From: Malurus cyaneus samueli
Lineage: Eukaryota; Chordata; Aves; Passeriformes; Maluridae
DNA: 64,000 nucleotides
Direction of reading: 5' to 3'
Assembly (NCBI GenBank): GCA_009741485.1
Contig: CM019236.1
Span: 67,709,488 to 67,773,487 of the forward strand
Under the pieces are notes generated by a model that was not told the origin of the DNA, ran no database searches, and saw nothing but the letters and a program-made list of their open reading frames with translations. The number at the start of each line of letters is the position of its first letter. Position 1 is the first letter of the stretch. Positions 40,956 to 52,784 of this stretch are shown here, in pieces. Both the position numbers and the translations under genes were made by a program.

Positions 40956-43729
40956 GCACATGCCCTTCATCAGGGAAAATGTTTAAGGTGGTTCTCGTCT
41001 GGTTGTGTGTAAATTACTCTAGAATGGTGTTTGTATTCATGAAATGCTTAATGAGGCAAAGCTCTGCACAGCAGACACGGCTCCCCTTGGTCTGGGAGGA
41101 AGCAATGTGAGGAAATGATGATGGAGCAGCAAGAGCTGACCCCACAACTCTCAAATCTTTCCAGCAAGGCAGCTCTGCATTGGGTCAGTGTTTAAATACT
41201 GAATTAGTGTCAGCAGCAGGCCCTGGATGTGTTGTTTGTGTTCTTTCATGGTTTATAACTCACCTACTTTCAGTGTTTATTTAGATTTTCTTAAAACAAA
41301 ACAAACAAAACCAAAAAACTGGGAGTGATTAATCCCTCATGATTAAAACGTCATTACGGCTTGTGAGGAAGCAGTCAGTGACTGACCTCGTTGGATCATC
41401 GCCTTTTTTTGCCTTAGGTTTTTTCATATGCAGGCTCTGATTCATTCAAGAGTTTGTCTTTTTGAGCCTGCATTAATGCTGACCTCTGTATTGCACATGT
41501 GGTGGTTTTAATTCAGACTGCAAAGGGCAGAACCAAATGTTCCACAAATTGATTTCCTATTAATTAGACTGTTTGTGTTTCAGCACCTCAAAGATGACCA
41601 CAATTGCAGGGGATGCCAGTGCAGAAAGTGAAGGATGGAAGAGGAGGGATTTCATGACTCTCCATGTAATTTGTAGGTAGCACCAACTTAAGTGATTCAT
41701 TAAGTCCTGTCACCAATTTGCAGGAGGCTTAGTGAGGGAGATGTTGTATTCTTGCATTTTAAAGCTGATGGTGTCTCCTTGTTCACTCTTGTTAGTGATT
41801 TAGAGCAGGAAACACTTGAGGCTTTTTCCTAAACCCTCTTTGTCTTGCAGAAGTATAAGAACAACTGTAATTCACCAGGGTGACAGCTAGCAGAGATTCA
41901 TTAAGAAAGTGCATCAATTAAGTGGAAAGAAGCAGGCACTTCGAGCCAACTTTGAACTGGCCTGCTGAGCCAGCAGCATCACCCCAGCACTTTGGAATGG
42001 GAAGGTCAGATCCATCCATCTGGAGGGCTCAGCTGAGTGAGCAGGTTCCTCTGGAGCAGAGGATTTAAAGGAAGATGGGGAACAATTTCAGAGAGTCTGT
42101 GTCTGTGCTTGGAGGGAAGATGCACAAAAAAAGGGATTGTTTGATGGACAAACAGCAGCCTGGGGGAGGCAGGAAAGCATTCAAATATTTAGAAGGCTGC
42201 TAAAAGGAGGATGAAGTTTGTTCTTTGTGCCTGATGCAAAGCAGTCAGTTTAACATAGCAAGGGAAGTTCCAGCTGGTGAGGCTGGAACTGTTACAGAGC
42301 AGAGTGTGAACAGAGCAGACCCTGTGAGTGCCAGGGGCTCAAAGGAAAAGATCAGGAATACACCAGGGCTTTTTCCTTACTTGTGGCACTCAGCAGCCTC
42401 TCAGTGCTGTGTTTTCTGCTCACCCAGAGATGACAAGACTTACTGCTTTGTGAAATGCAAGGATGGTTAAATAGATGAATCTGCTGACTCTGGTCTTGCA
42501 CCTTTGTTCTGCCCTATTTTAGTTCCCGTGGTGACCGAGATGGCCTGAGGAAGGACTGGAGCCCAGGCTGGTCATGATGCTGCTGGGGGGGTTCAGCAAG
42601 CTCTGCTGACCTCTAGCAATGCCGCCATGGCTGCCTATCATGGGATGGTGAGTTCTAAAGAAAATGGTTCGCTGCCAGTGGAGAGGATGCAGGGAAGAGG
42701 GGCATGTAGGCATAAGATATCACTGAACCTCTGACTATCGAAGCTGCTGGTGCTTTTAGGGAGAACAGGGAGAGGGGGAAAGCACACTGTATTCTGGAGA
42801 GAGAAAGTGGAACAGGGCTCTTACTGACCAACCATGGGCTTTGGGAGAGGCCAACATTGCTGTCCTGATCTTTGGAGATGGTGCTGGAAGGTCAGGGACA
42901 GAGCAGGGTGGGACTTAGATCCATTTTGTTCGATGCTTTCATTTCTCATTCTGATCAGCTCTGTGGTGATGAGAGTAAGAGAAGGTAAAACACAATTGCT
43001 GCTATGAAATGGCAAAACTTTTGAAGTCTGAATGGCAGGATTTTTATGTCTGCATTCATTTTTAGCTGAAACACTGCCATCCTGGAAGACAGCAATTGTC
43101 ATTCTGTTGCTATATCAGAATTCACTGCAGCATTTTCCCCTCCTGTACGTTAACAGAACGAACTGAGGAAGGAGAAGGACAAGTGAAAATGTCCCTTAAT
43201 GTTCTCAGGCTTTGGAGTGGAACAAATTAACAAATATCTGCTTTATAATGATAATACATTATCTTTTGCCTCTTTCCCTCCAAGCTGTTGCTGCAAGGAG
43301 TAATCTCAAGCCCTTCTTCTCTGAAAATAAGGGAAATCAAAGCCTTGTTTGCAAAACTGTCACTGTTAGGTGTTGGCTGTGTCATCTGTGGAGCAGGACC
43401 TTTAGCTGGGGCTCAGCAATTCTGCTTTATCTTGAACAACTTTCCATGCAATGCTGGTGTGTGTTTTCTGTGAAGGTCAGTGAAAGGACAAGAGGAATGT
43501 GTAACAATTTCAGTGTGTTTATCTGTGGAACAGAGGTATTCCTGCTCTGCAACAGTGCCAGGGAGAAATTATCTCTGAGGAGAGATAATCTCACAGGACT
43601 GGGCCTGCCATGAGAATGAACACATGCTTAAGAGGATTTTTAAGGGAAGGGAAACAGCAATGAATTTGTCATAAATCCCTCTATGTGGACAGAAATCCAA
43701 ACTCAAGCTGCCCTCTGGACAGCAGAAGT
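40956..43729 (+). repeat. Arm 1 of inverted repeat
   Basis: From GCACATGCCCTTCATCAGGG to GGACAGCAGAAGT this 2.77-kb block recurs as reverse complement at 45,517-48,247. Its left third recurs in forward orientation at 49,403-50,443. The arms are mostly identical by eye, with scattered single-base indels. The block holds no recognisable gene. An open frame at 42,225-42,470 has no known domain and lies in sequence that differs by indels in the inverted copy. Confidence 0.92.
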
Positions 43730-43740
43730 GAGGAAATAAC

Positions 43741-44359
43741 GAGCAGAAGAGGTGGGTTCTGGGGAAGGTGTCGGAAGCCATGGAGAGAGCAGTTTTTTGA
43801 GGTGGTAGAAGCTAAGCAGGATCTAAAGAGTGTAGATGCATTTCAGGGATGCAAAGTGGAAAGTTTGGTGGAGGGAGCTGAGGAGGTTTTTGCAGCCTGA
43901 GCAGCATCAGCAGTTGGCTGTGGGACAGACAGACTGTGACTGCAGGGACAGACAGCCTGTCCATTCAGCATGTGCTCCTCACTCTGGGGTACCCTACAGG
44001 GCTGTTGTTGCGACAGGGCTGTTGTTGATGCTGTTTTTCCCTCACAGAAATGTTGTCCATATACTGCTGTAGCTTTTCCTTTGTGCATTTTATAAGCAAT
44101 TTGCAGAATAAGGGCATTTAGCACCAAATTTACTCATGCACAGGTCCCTTGGCCCTGCTGTTGTGGAGCTGTGTTGTATTTTATAAACTGCCTGTGTGAG
44201 GAGAACGCTGCATTTTGTGGCAAAAAGTGAACCTCCAGGTCTCAGGAAAATAGCACTCCAATGCACTCCTCAGATTTTTCATGTTTCTGACTGTTTCTGA
44301 CTCCTCTACAAAACTAGATCCTACCTTTTTTAGGGGCAGTCAAACTTCCAGCTGACAAC
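43741..44359 (+). repeat. 0.6-kb block S, first copy
   Basis: From GAGCAGAAGAGGTGGGTTCT to CCAGCTGACAAC this block is repeated in the same orientation at 44,896-45,518, just after the 25-N gap. It adjoins the inner end of arm 1. Differences are small (for example GTTGCGACAGGG here versus GTTGCTGCAGGG in the second copy). Confidence 0.93.
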
Positions 44360-44868
44360 CTGCTGCTTAGGTACAGTTGTTTCTAAGTGTCCAGAGTGGC
44401 CTGGAGATCTGTCCCAAAAGGTCACTCAGGACCAGCCAGCCTGCACACCTCTGGTGATGGCTGCTGGAAATTAAAGCTGATAAAAGCTGGGCCAAATGAG
44501 CCCAAAATTCTATCAGTTGTGGCCATGACTAAAAGAATTGCTCAGCCCTTAATAAACCACACAGAGCAGTTGATTAATTAACTGTGTCCCCTGCAGCTTG
44601 GCAGGGAAGGGTGACAGCAAAAGCTCACACAGGTGGGGACCACAGAATTTGTGGGTGCTGGTCCCTCTGGGAAACAGAGCTGTCATCTGACTCTGGAGAG
44701 GGCTCCCACTTCTCCAGAACAGCCAGGAGGGACTGAGATATTGGGTTTTCTTTCAGAAAAAAAAAATACATTATGAATCAAGTAGTTTTTTATCCTTGTT
44801 AGGTTCTGGCATAACGGCTCTGACTCGGGGGATCAGAATGGGAAAATGGTTTTTCCTTGCCATAAGTC
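44360..44868. other. Single-copy sequence before the gap
   Basis: About 0.5 kb continues from block S and has no other copy in the window. It ends abruptly at the N run. I see no gene in it. Confidence 0.65.
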
Positions 44869-44893
44869 NNNNNNNNNNNNNNNNNNNNNNNNN
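44869..44893. other. Assembly gap of 25 N
   Basis: Twenty-five N, a different fixed size from the first gap, which suggests that a different step or tool made this join. Block S lies on both sides of it. Confidence 0.99.
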
Positions 44894-44895
44894 CT

Positions 44896-45518
44896 GAGCA
44901 GAAGAGGTGGGTTCTGGGGAAGGTGTCGGAAGCCATGGAGAGGGAGCAGTTTTTTGAGGTGGTAGAAGCTAAGCAGGATCTAAAGAGTGTAGATGCATTT
45001 CAGGGATGCAAAGTGGAAAGTTTGGTGGAGGGAGCTGAGGAGGTTTTTGCAGCCTGAGCAGCATCAGCAGTTGGCTGTGGGACAGAACAGACTGTGACTG
45101 CAGGGACAGACAGCCTGTCCATTCAGCATGTGCTCCTCACTCTGGGGTACCCTACAGGGCTGTTGTTGCTGCAGGGCTGTTGTTGATGCTGTTTTTCCCT
45201 CACAGAAATGTTTGTCCATATACTGCTGTAGCTTTTCCTTTGTGCATTTTATAAGCAATTTGCAGACTAAGGGCATTTAGCACCGAATTTACTCATGCAC
45301 AGGTCCCTTGGCCCTGCTGTTGTGGAGCTGTGTTGTATTTTATAAACTGCCTGTGTGAGGAGAACGCTGCATTTTGTGGCAAAAAGTGAACCTCCAGGTC
45401 TCAGGAAAATAGCACTCCAATGCACTCCTCAGATTTTTCATGTTTCTGACTGTTTCTGACTCCTCTACAAAACTAGATCCTACCTTTTTTAGGGGCAGTC
45501 AAACTTCCAGCTGACAAC
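44896..45518 (+). repeat. 0.6-kb block S, second copy
   Basis: Direct repeat of 43,741-44,359. Here it is followed immediately by the reverse complement of arm 1, beginning ACTTCTGCTGTCCAGAGGG. So relative to the arm, block S has the opposite orientation in this copy. Confidence 0.93.
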
Positions 45519-48247
45519 TTCTGCTGTCCAGAGGGCAGCTTGAGTTTGGATTTCTGTCCACATAGAGGGATTTATGACAAATTCATTGCTGTTTCCCTTC
45601 CCTTAAAAATCCTCTTAAGCATGTGTTCATTCTCATGGCAGGCCCAGTCCTGTGAGATTATCTCTCCTCAGAGATAATTTCTCCCTGGTACTGTTGCAGA
45701 GCAGGAACACCTCTGTTCCACAGATAAACACACTGAAATTTTTACCCATTCCTCTTGTCCTTTCACAAACACCACCCTTCACAGAAAACACGCACCAGCA
45801 CTGCATGGAAAGTTGTTCAAGATAAAGCAGAATTGCTGAGCCGCAGCTAAACCGGTCCTGCTCCACAGACTGACACAGCCAACACCTCAACTATGACAGT
45901 TTTGCAAACAAGGCTTTGATTTCCTTTATTTTCAGAGAATGACTTGAGATAACTCTTCAAGAGGTTCCTTGCAGCAACAGCATGGAGGGAAAGAGGCAAA
46001 AGATAATGATATTATCATTATAATAGCAGATATTTGTTAATTTGTTCCACTCCAAAGCCTGAGAACATTAAGGGACATTTTCACTCTGTCCTTCTCCTTC
46101 CTCAGGCTTGGTTCTGTTAACAGTACAAGGAGGGGAAAATGCTGCAGTGAATTCTGATATAGACAACAGAATGACAAATTGCCCTGTCTTCCAAGGATGG
46201 CAGTGTTTCAGCTATAAAATTGAAGTGCAGACATAAAAATCCTGCCATTCATTCTGACTTCATAAAGTTTTGCCATTTCATAGCAGCAATTGTGTTTTAC
46301 CTTCTCTTACTCTCATCACCACAGAGCTGATCAGAATGAGAAATGAGAGCTTCAGAACAAAATGGACTCTAAGTTCCCACCCTGCTCTGTCCCTGACCCT
46401 TCCAGCACCATCCCCAAAGATCAGGACAGCAATGTTGGCCTCTCCCAAAGCCCATGGGTTTGGTCAGTAAGAGCCCTGTTCCACTTGTCTCTCTCCCAGA
46501 AATCACAGTGTGCTTTTCCCCCTCTCCCTGCCCTCTCCTGGCACCCACAGACCCCTCCAAACAGCCATGGGGATGTGGAGCAGAGCTGGCAGCCAGCAGC
46601 TCTGAGTTTGGGCTCCAGTCCTTCCTCAGGCCATCTCTGAGTCACCACGGGAACTGAAATAGGGGCAGAACATAAAGGTGCAGGACCAGAGTCAGCAGAT
46701 TCACCTATTTAACCACTCCTTGCATTTCACAAAGCAGTAATGTCTATGTCATCTCTGGGTGAGCAGAAAACACAGCACTGAGAGGCTGCTGAGTGCCACA
46801 AGTAAGGAAAAAGCCCTGGTGTATTCCTGATCTTTTCCTTTGAGCCCCTGGCACTCACAGGTTCTGCTCTGTTCACACTGCTCTGTAACAGTTCCAGCCT
46901 CACCAGCTGGAACTTCCCTTGCTATGTTAAACTGACTGCATCAGGCACAAAGAACAAACTTCATCCTCCTTTTTAACAGTCTTCTAAATATTTGAATGCT
47001 TTCCTGCCTCCCCCAGGCTGCTGTTTGTCCATCAAACAATCCCTTTATTTGTGCATCTTCCCTCCAAGCACAGACACGGACTCTCTGAAATTGTTCCCCA
47101 CCTTCCTTTAAATCCTCTGCCCCAGAGGAACCTGCTCACTCAGCTGAGCCCTCCAGATGGATGGATCTGACCTTCCCATTCCAAAGTGCTGGGGTGATGC
47201 TGCTGGCTCAGCAGGCCAGTTCAAAGTTGGCTCGAAGTGCCTGCTTCTTTCCACTTAATTGATGCACTTTCTTAATGAATCTCTGGCTAGCTGTCACCCT
47301 GGCTGAAATTACAGTTGTTCTTATACTTCTGCAAGACAAAGAGGGTTTAGGAAAAAGCCTCAAGTGTATTCCTGCTCTAAATCACATAACAAGAGTGAAC
47401 AAGAACACATCATCAGCATTTAAAATGCAAGAATACAACATTCCCTCATAAGCCTCCTGCAAATTGGTGACTGAGGACTTAATGAATTCACTTAAGTTGG
47501 TGCTACCTACAAATTACATGGAGAGTCATGAAATCCCTCCTCTTTCATCCTTCACTTTCTGCACTGGCATTCCCTGCAATCGTGGTCATCTTTGAGGTGC
47601 TGAAACACAAACAGTCTAATTAATACGGGAAATCAATTTGTGGAAGCATTTGGGTTCTGCCCTTTGCATGTCTGAGTTAAAACCACCACACTGTGCAAAC
47701 AGGGGTCAGCATTAAATGCAGGCTCAAAAAGACAAACCCTTGAATGAATGCAGAGCCTGCATCTGAAAAAAACTAAGGCAAAAAAAGGCCATGATCCAAC
47801 GAGGTTCAGTCACTGACTGCTTCCCACGAAGCCAGTAATGAAGTTTTAATCATGAGGGATTAGATCACTCCCAGTTTGTTTGGGTTTTGTTTTGTTTTGC
47901 TTTTTAATGAAAATCTAAATAAACACTGAAAGTAGGTGAGTTGATAAACCATGAAGAACACAAACAACACATCCAGGGCTCTGCTGCTGACACTAATTCA
48001 TATTTAAACACTGACCCAATGCTGAGCTGCCTTGCTGGAAAGATTTGCAGAGCTGTGGGGTTCAGCTCTTGCTGCTCCATCATTCATTTCCTCACATTTC
48101 CTCCCAGACCAAGGGGAGCCGTGTCTGCTGTGCAGAGCTTTGCCTCATTATAGCATTTCATGAATACAAACACCATTCTATGAGTAATTTACACACAACC
48201 ATGACGAGAACCACCTTAAATCATTTTCCCTGATGAAGGGCATGTGC
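45517..48247 (-). repeat. Arm 2 of inverted repeat
   Basis: Reverse complement of 40,956-43,729, slightly shorter because of small indels. Its outer end, out to 48,297, is shared with arm 3 (49,403-50,443, forward) but not with arm 1. Arms 2 and 3 therefore share about 50 bases beyond the arm-1 breakpoint. Confidence 0.92.
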
Positions 48248-48297
48248 TAAACATGGTTCTAACAGCACAGTACAGGAAAGTCTCTGGTCCCTGGTGT

Positions 48298-48611
48298 CAA
48301 AGAACAGCTGATTTAAACTCCTCTCTAGCTGTTTCAAGAGGCTTTGGGTCAGCCCATTTTTGGCTTAAGGTTGTCAGAGGTACAAGATGCAGGCTGAAAC
48401 TAAAGCTAAAAGGAGAAATGAGAGGTCACCACCTGGAGATCTGTCAGCTGGTTAACCTCTGGTACGATTTAGTAAATCACTCCATTACTCGATATTTAAA
48501 TCAGAATAAATTAATGAAGCCTCCTGCTTGTCCTTAAACAGCCATTAAACGTTTAATGAACTTCTGATTACTGATTACTGCCAGGAGGAGAAGAGATGCA
48601 AACAGATAAAT
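48298..48611 (+). repeat. Block x, first copy
   Basis: Starts AAAGAACAGCTGATTTAAAC and ends near AGATAAATA. It recurs forward at 59,070-59,388 and, inverted and noisy, at about 54,703-55,020. Here it runs straight into block y. Confidence 0.88.
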
Positions 48612-49402
48612 ACCACAGCTCATAGTGCTCAGTCACAGTCAGCAATAGTCACGTTCAACAATTAATACACGTTCCAATTCATCATGCACCAACATACAAT
48701 GACCAAACCCAAGAAATCATTAACTTTCTGGAGGGGAAAAAAGACCCAGAAAAAAAGCCTGCAGAAAAAAGAATTATTCTGTTTTGCTGGAGGCAAACTC
48801 ATCCAAACTCCAATGATTTGCAGTAATGAAAAACCCAGGTGTTTTTTTTAAACCTTTCTTTTCCCCCAGACCCAAGTCAGTAATATCCCTTTCTCTGTGG
48901 ACTTGGCTCAAAGAGGTGACTCAGTGCCAGCCACTTGCTCCAGATCTGCTTAAAGTTTGGGCTCAGGCTCATACTTGGATTATAAAGAAAAATAATTGGG
49001 GCATCATGAGCATTGCTATGGCCAAGGCTATGTGTCTGCCAGTGGAAATGGGGTTTAAAAATGAGGGGAAATAAAGCCAGACTTACTAAAGAATCATTTC
49101 TGCTTTCTGCAGTGACTCTGACAACACAAATTAAGTTCCAGTTCCAAAGCCCCAACTGAGAAATATTCATTGCCCTTGAGACAAGAAAATGACATCTCAA
49201 AATAAGAATTCTTTTCCCTGTCCAGGTTTACCATTTTCCCCTTCTACTTTCACCATTCCTTTTATTTCTTTGATTCTCTACTAGACTGACTCCTGGTAAG
49301 TTAGAAATAGATTTGCAAGCAATCTCTTGGCCGTTTTCCCTTGGAACAGAGCACACACAGTTGTCATTAATCAAGGAGATTGAGGCTGATTAAAACATCA
49401 GG
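48612..49402 (+). repeat. Block y, first copy
   Basis: Starts at CATAGTGCTCAGTCACAGTC after a few transition bases. It recurs forward at 61,184-61,969 and inverted at 52,018-52,784. It holds no recognisable gene, and the open frames in it are short. Confidence 0.9.
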
Positions 49403-50443
49403 GACACCAGGGACCAGAGACTTTCCTGTACTGTGCTGTTAGAACCAGTTTAGCACATGCCCTTCATCAGGGAAAATGATTTAAGGTGGTTCTGTTGGTT
49501 GTGTGTAAATTACTCTAGAATGGTGTTTGTAATCATGAAATGCTGTAATGAGGAAAAGCTCTGCACCAGCACGCTCCCCTTGGTCTGGGAGGAAGCAATG
49601 GAGGAAATGAATGATGGAGCAGCAAGAGCTGAGCCCCACAACTCCACAAATCTTTCCAGCAAGGCAGCTCTGCATTGGGTCAGTGTTTAAATATGAATTA
49701 GTGTCAGCAGCAGCGGCCTGGATGTGTTGTTTGTGTTCTTCATGGTTTATGAACTCACCTACTTTCAGTTTTATTTAGATTTTCTTAAAAAACAAAAGAA
49801 AACAAAACCCAAACAATCTGGGAGTGATGTAATCCCTCATGATTAAAACTTCATTACGGCTTTGTGAGAAGCAGTCAGTGACTGAGCCTCGTTGGCATCG
49901 TTTTTTTGCCTTAGTTTTTTTAATGCAGCCTCTGCATTCATTCAAGAGCTTGTCTTTTTGAGCCTGCATTTATGCTGACCCTTCTTTGCACAGTGAGGTG
50001 GTTTTAATTCAGACGTGCAAAGGGCAGAATACAAATTATTCCACAAATTGATTTCCTGTATTAATTAGACTGTTTGTGTTTCAGCACCTCAAAGATGACC
50101 ACGATTGCAGGGGATGCCAGTGCAGAAAGTGAAGGATGGAAGAGGAGGGATTTCATGACTCTCCATGTAATTTGTAGGTAGCACCAACTTAAGTGGATTC
50201 ATTAAGTCCTGGGTCACCAATTTGCAGGAGGCTTCTGAGGGAATGTTTTCTTTTTAGGAATCTGGAGGCTCCTGATGGAATGTTGTATTCTTGCATTTTA
50301 AACGCTGATGGTGTCTCCTTGTTCACTCTTGTTACGTGATTTAGAGCAGGAACACACTTGAGGCTTTTTCCTAAACCCTCTTTGTCTGCAGAAGTATAAG
50401 AACAATGTAATTTCACCAGGGTGACAGCTAGCCAGAGATTCAT
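49403..50443 (+). repeat. Arm 3, forward copy of the outer part of arm 1
   Basis: Reverse complement of 47,275-48,297 and a forward copy of the beginning of arm 1. It carries an extra segment of about 40 bases near 50,237-50,277 that the other two arms lack, bounded by GGGAATGTT-like words. It ends at AGAGATTCAT, where block D starts. Confidence 0.9.
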
Positions 50444-50446
50444 CGT

Positions 50447-52017
50447 AGTTTTCTAGCAGAGGTTTTCTTCTGTGATGCCAAAGTGCTGCTTGAAAGCAAA
50501 GCCCTTTCCTGTGCCCCCACATCAGGGCTGAGAGAAAAAATGTGCTGTCTTCACAAATGGGAATAGACCTGGGTTTGTAACTGATACTCCTAATGTGTTT
50601 GACTGCTTTGGGATTTTAGACATTTAAATGCAATGACAAGTTACAACTCAGTTATGAGAATCAAATTAATTTGAGATCTCCCCAGGGTGGCAATTAACCA
50701 GAATGACATTAGCAATGGACTGTGCAAATTTGGTAATGGAAATGAGATGATAAAAACAAGAAGAATTCGGAGATAGTGGTACTGCCATAGTTTTGATGTT
50801 TTGTTCGTGTTTTTGTTTTTTTTTTTTTTTTCTGGTTAGAAATTCCATATGTGGATTTTGGAGGAATCAGGGTCACAAAAAAGGGCTGATTACTTCTCTG
50901 CATTTGTAAGGACTTGGAAAATGATCTCATATTGATGGTGTGCAAGTAATGGGTTGAACATCTGCTTAGATAGGTTTCTATTCGTGCATGGTCCTCACCT
51001 ACTTAGCAAAGCTCCTGCTTTTCCATGGATAAAAGAGATGGAATCAAACTCTCCATTGGCCTTGTGCTACTGAGCCAAAAGGACCGCCGCCGGCCTTTGC
51101 ACCCTGGGAAATGGGCACAAATCTGGGGCTAATGTCCTTTGTAGTCTCCAAGATCTTTAGATTCACAAAACTATCTTAGCTGAGCTCACTATGTTTGGCG
51201 AGCCTGGGGAGTCCTGAACATTGTTAAAAAGGATCTGCAGTGCTAACAAGTTAAAAATCTCATTTGCAGCACCTGCTGGCTGGAGAGACAAATAAATATA
51301 TGCAAGACACAGAGATCATGGAAAAGATGTGCAGAAGGCCTTTGTTCATGTGCCTTCAGTTGCAATAAAAGAAGGCAAATTCTTACTACTATGATGGACT
51401 CCATAGAAGCATGGTTATAATCTGAAGCATGGTATAATCTGAAGCATGGTTATAATCTGACATAAGCAAAGGTGATTTTTGTGCACCTGCACACACAAGT
51501 GGTGGGTGGAGGTGGGTACATGAGGGACTGAAAAGAAAGTGGTGACTGTGACTCACCTCAAGATCATGGGAAAGTCAGTGGCAGAACTCTCCCACAGCTA
51601 AAGGAGGCTTTCTACTTTATTGAGAGTTCTAAAGCTGCTTTGTCACAGCAGCATTCCTGTTGCTGTATGAGACAAATGACCTCTGTTGAGAGAGAGGAAA
51701 AAGGCAAGTTCTTGTCAATTAGAAGATCACTGATGATGGATGCAGTTATTGTCTCAAGTGAAAGCAACATCATGCAGGAGACATTTTTCATTGGCCCATC
51801 TGCAGCAATAAGAACCTCAGCAGAAGGCTTTCATCTCTTCAGCTGATGAGTGACTGTCTTTTCCTGAGACATGGTGAGTTATTAAGCCTTGAAAATTCTG
51901 CTACAGCCTGAGATGAAACCTGGGGTGTTCACAGGTGGGACCCACACTGCCTGTGCTGTGTCTTCTGTACCTGTTCCATCCAGCCTGGTCTTCTCTTTAC
52001 AAGCAGAGTTCATGTCA
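50447..52017 (+). repeat. Block D, first copy
   Basis: From TTTTCTAGCAGAGGTTTTCT to AAGCAGAGTTCATGTCA. It recurs forward at 57,474-59,069 and inverted within 61,970-63,526. It includes a T run near 50,817-50,831, an 18-bp minisatellite at 51,406-51,458 and a CpG-containing spot near 51,085. Compared with the other copies it has scattered single-base losses. No supported gene. Confidence 0.92.
51406..51458 (+). repeat. 18-bp minisatellite, 3 units (block D1)
   Basis: Three units of GAAGCATGGTTATAATCT, the middle one missing one T. The same array, with three perfect units, is in the two other copies of block D. Confidence 0.95.
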
Positions 52018-52784
52018 CCTGATGTTTTAATCAGCCTCAATCTCCTTGATTAATGACAACTGTGTGTGCTCTGTGCAAGCAAGGAAAGGCCAAGAGATTG
52101 CTTGCAAATCTATTTCTAACTTACCAGGAGTCATCTAGTAGAGAATCAAAGAAATAAAAGGAATGGTGAAAGTAGAAGGGAAAAATGGTAAACCTCGGCA
52201 AGGAAAAGAATTCTTATTTTGAGATGTCATTTCTTGTCTCAAGGGAATGAATATTTCCAGTTGGGCTTTGGAACTGGAACTTAATTTGTGTTGTCAGAGT
52301 CACTGCAGAAAGCAGAAATGATTCTTTAGTAAGTCTGCTTTATTTCCCCTCATTTTTAAACCCCATTTCCACTGGCAGCACATCAAGCCTTGGCCATAGC
52401 AATGCTCTGCATGCCCAATTATTTTTCTTTATAATCCAAGTATGAGCCTGAGCCCAAACTTTAAGCAGATCTGGAGCAAGTGGCTGGCACTGAGTCACCT
52501 CTTTGAGCCAAGTCCACAGAGAAAGGGATATTACTGACTTGGGTCTGGGGAAAAGAAAGGTTTAAAAAAAACACCTGGTTTTTCATTACTGCAAATCATT
52601 GGAGTTTGGATGAGTTTGCCTCCAGCAAAACAGAATATATTCTTTTTTCTGCAGGCTTTTTTTTCTGGGTCTTTTTTCCCCTCCAGAAAGTTAATGATTT
52701 CTTGGTTTGGTCATTGTATGTTGGGCATGATGAATAGGAACGTGTATTAATTGTTGAACGTGACTATTGCTGACTGTGACTGAG
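52018..52784 (-). repeat. Block y, inverted copy
   Basis: Reverse complement of 48,612-49,402 and of 61,184-61,969. It is clean up to about 52,784, after which agreement falls sharply. Confidence 0.9.

Noticed and set aside
42225..42470. 81-codon open frame in arm 1
   Set aside because: The inverted copy differs by indels that shift the frame, and there is no recognisable domain or splice context.
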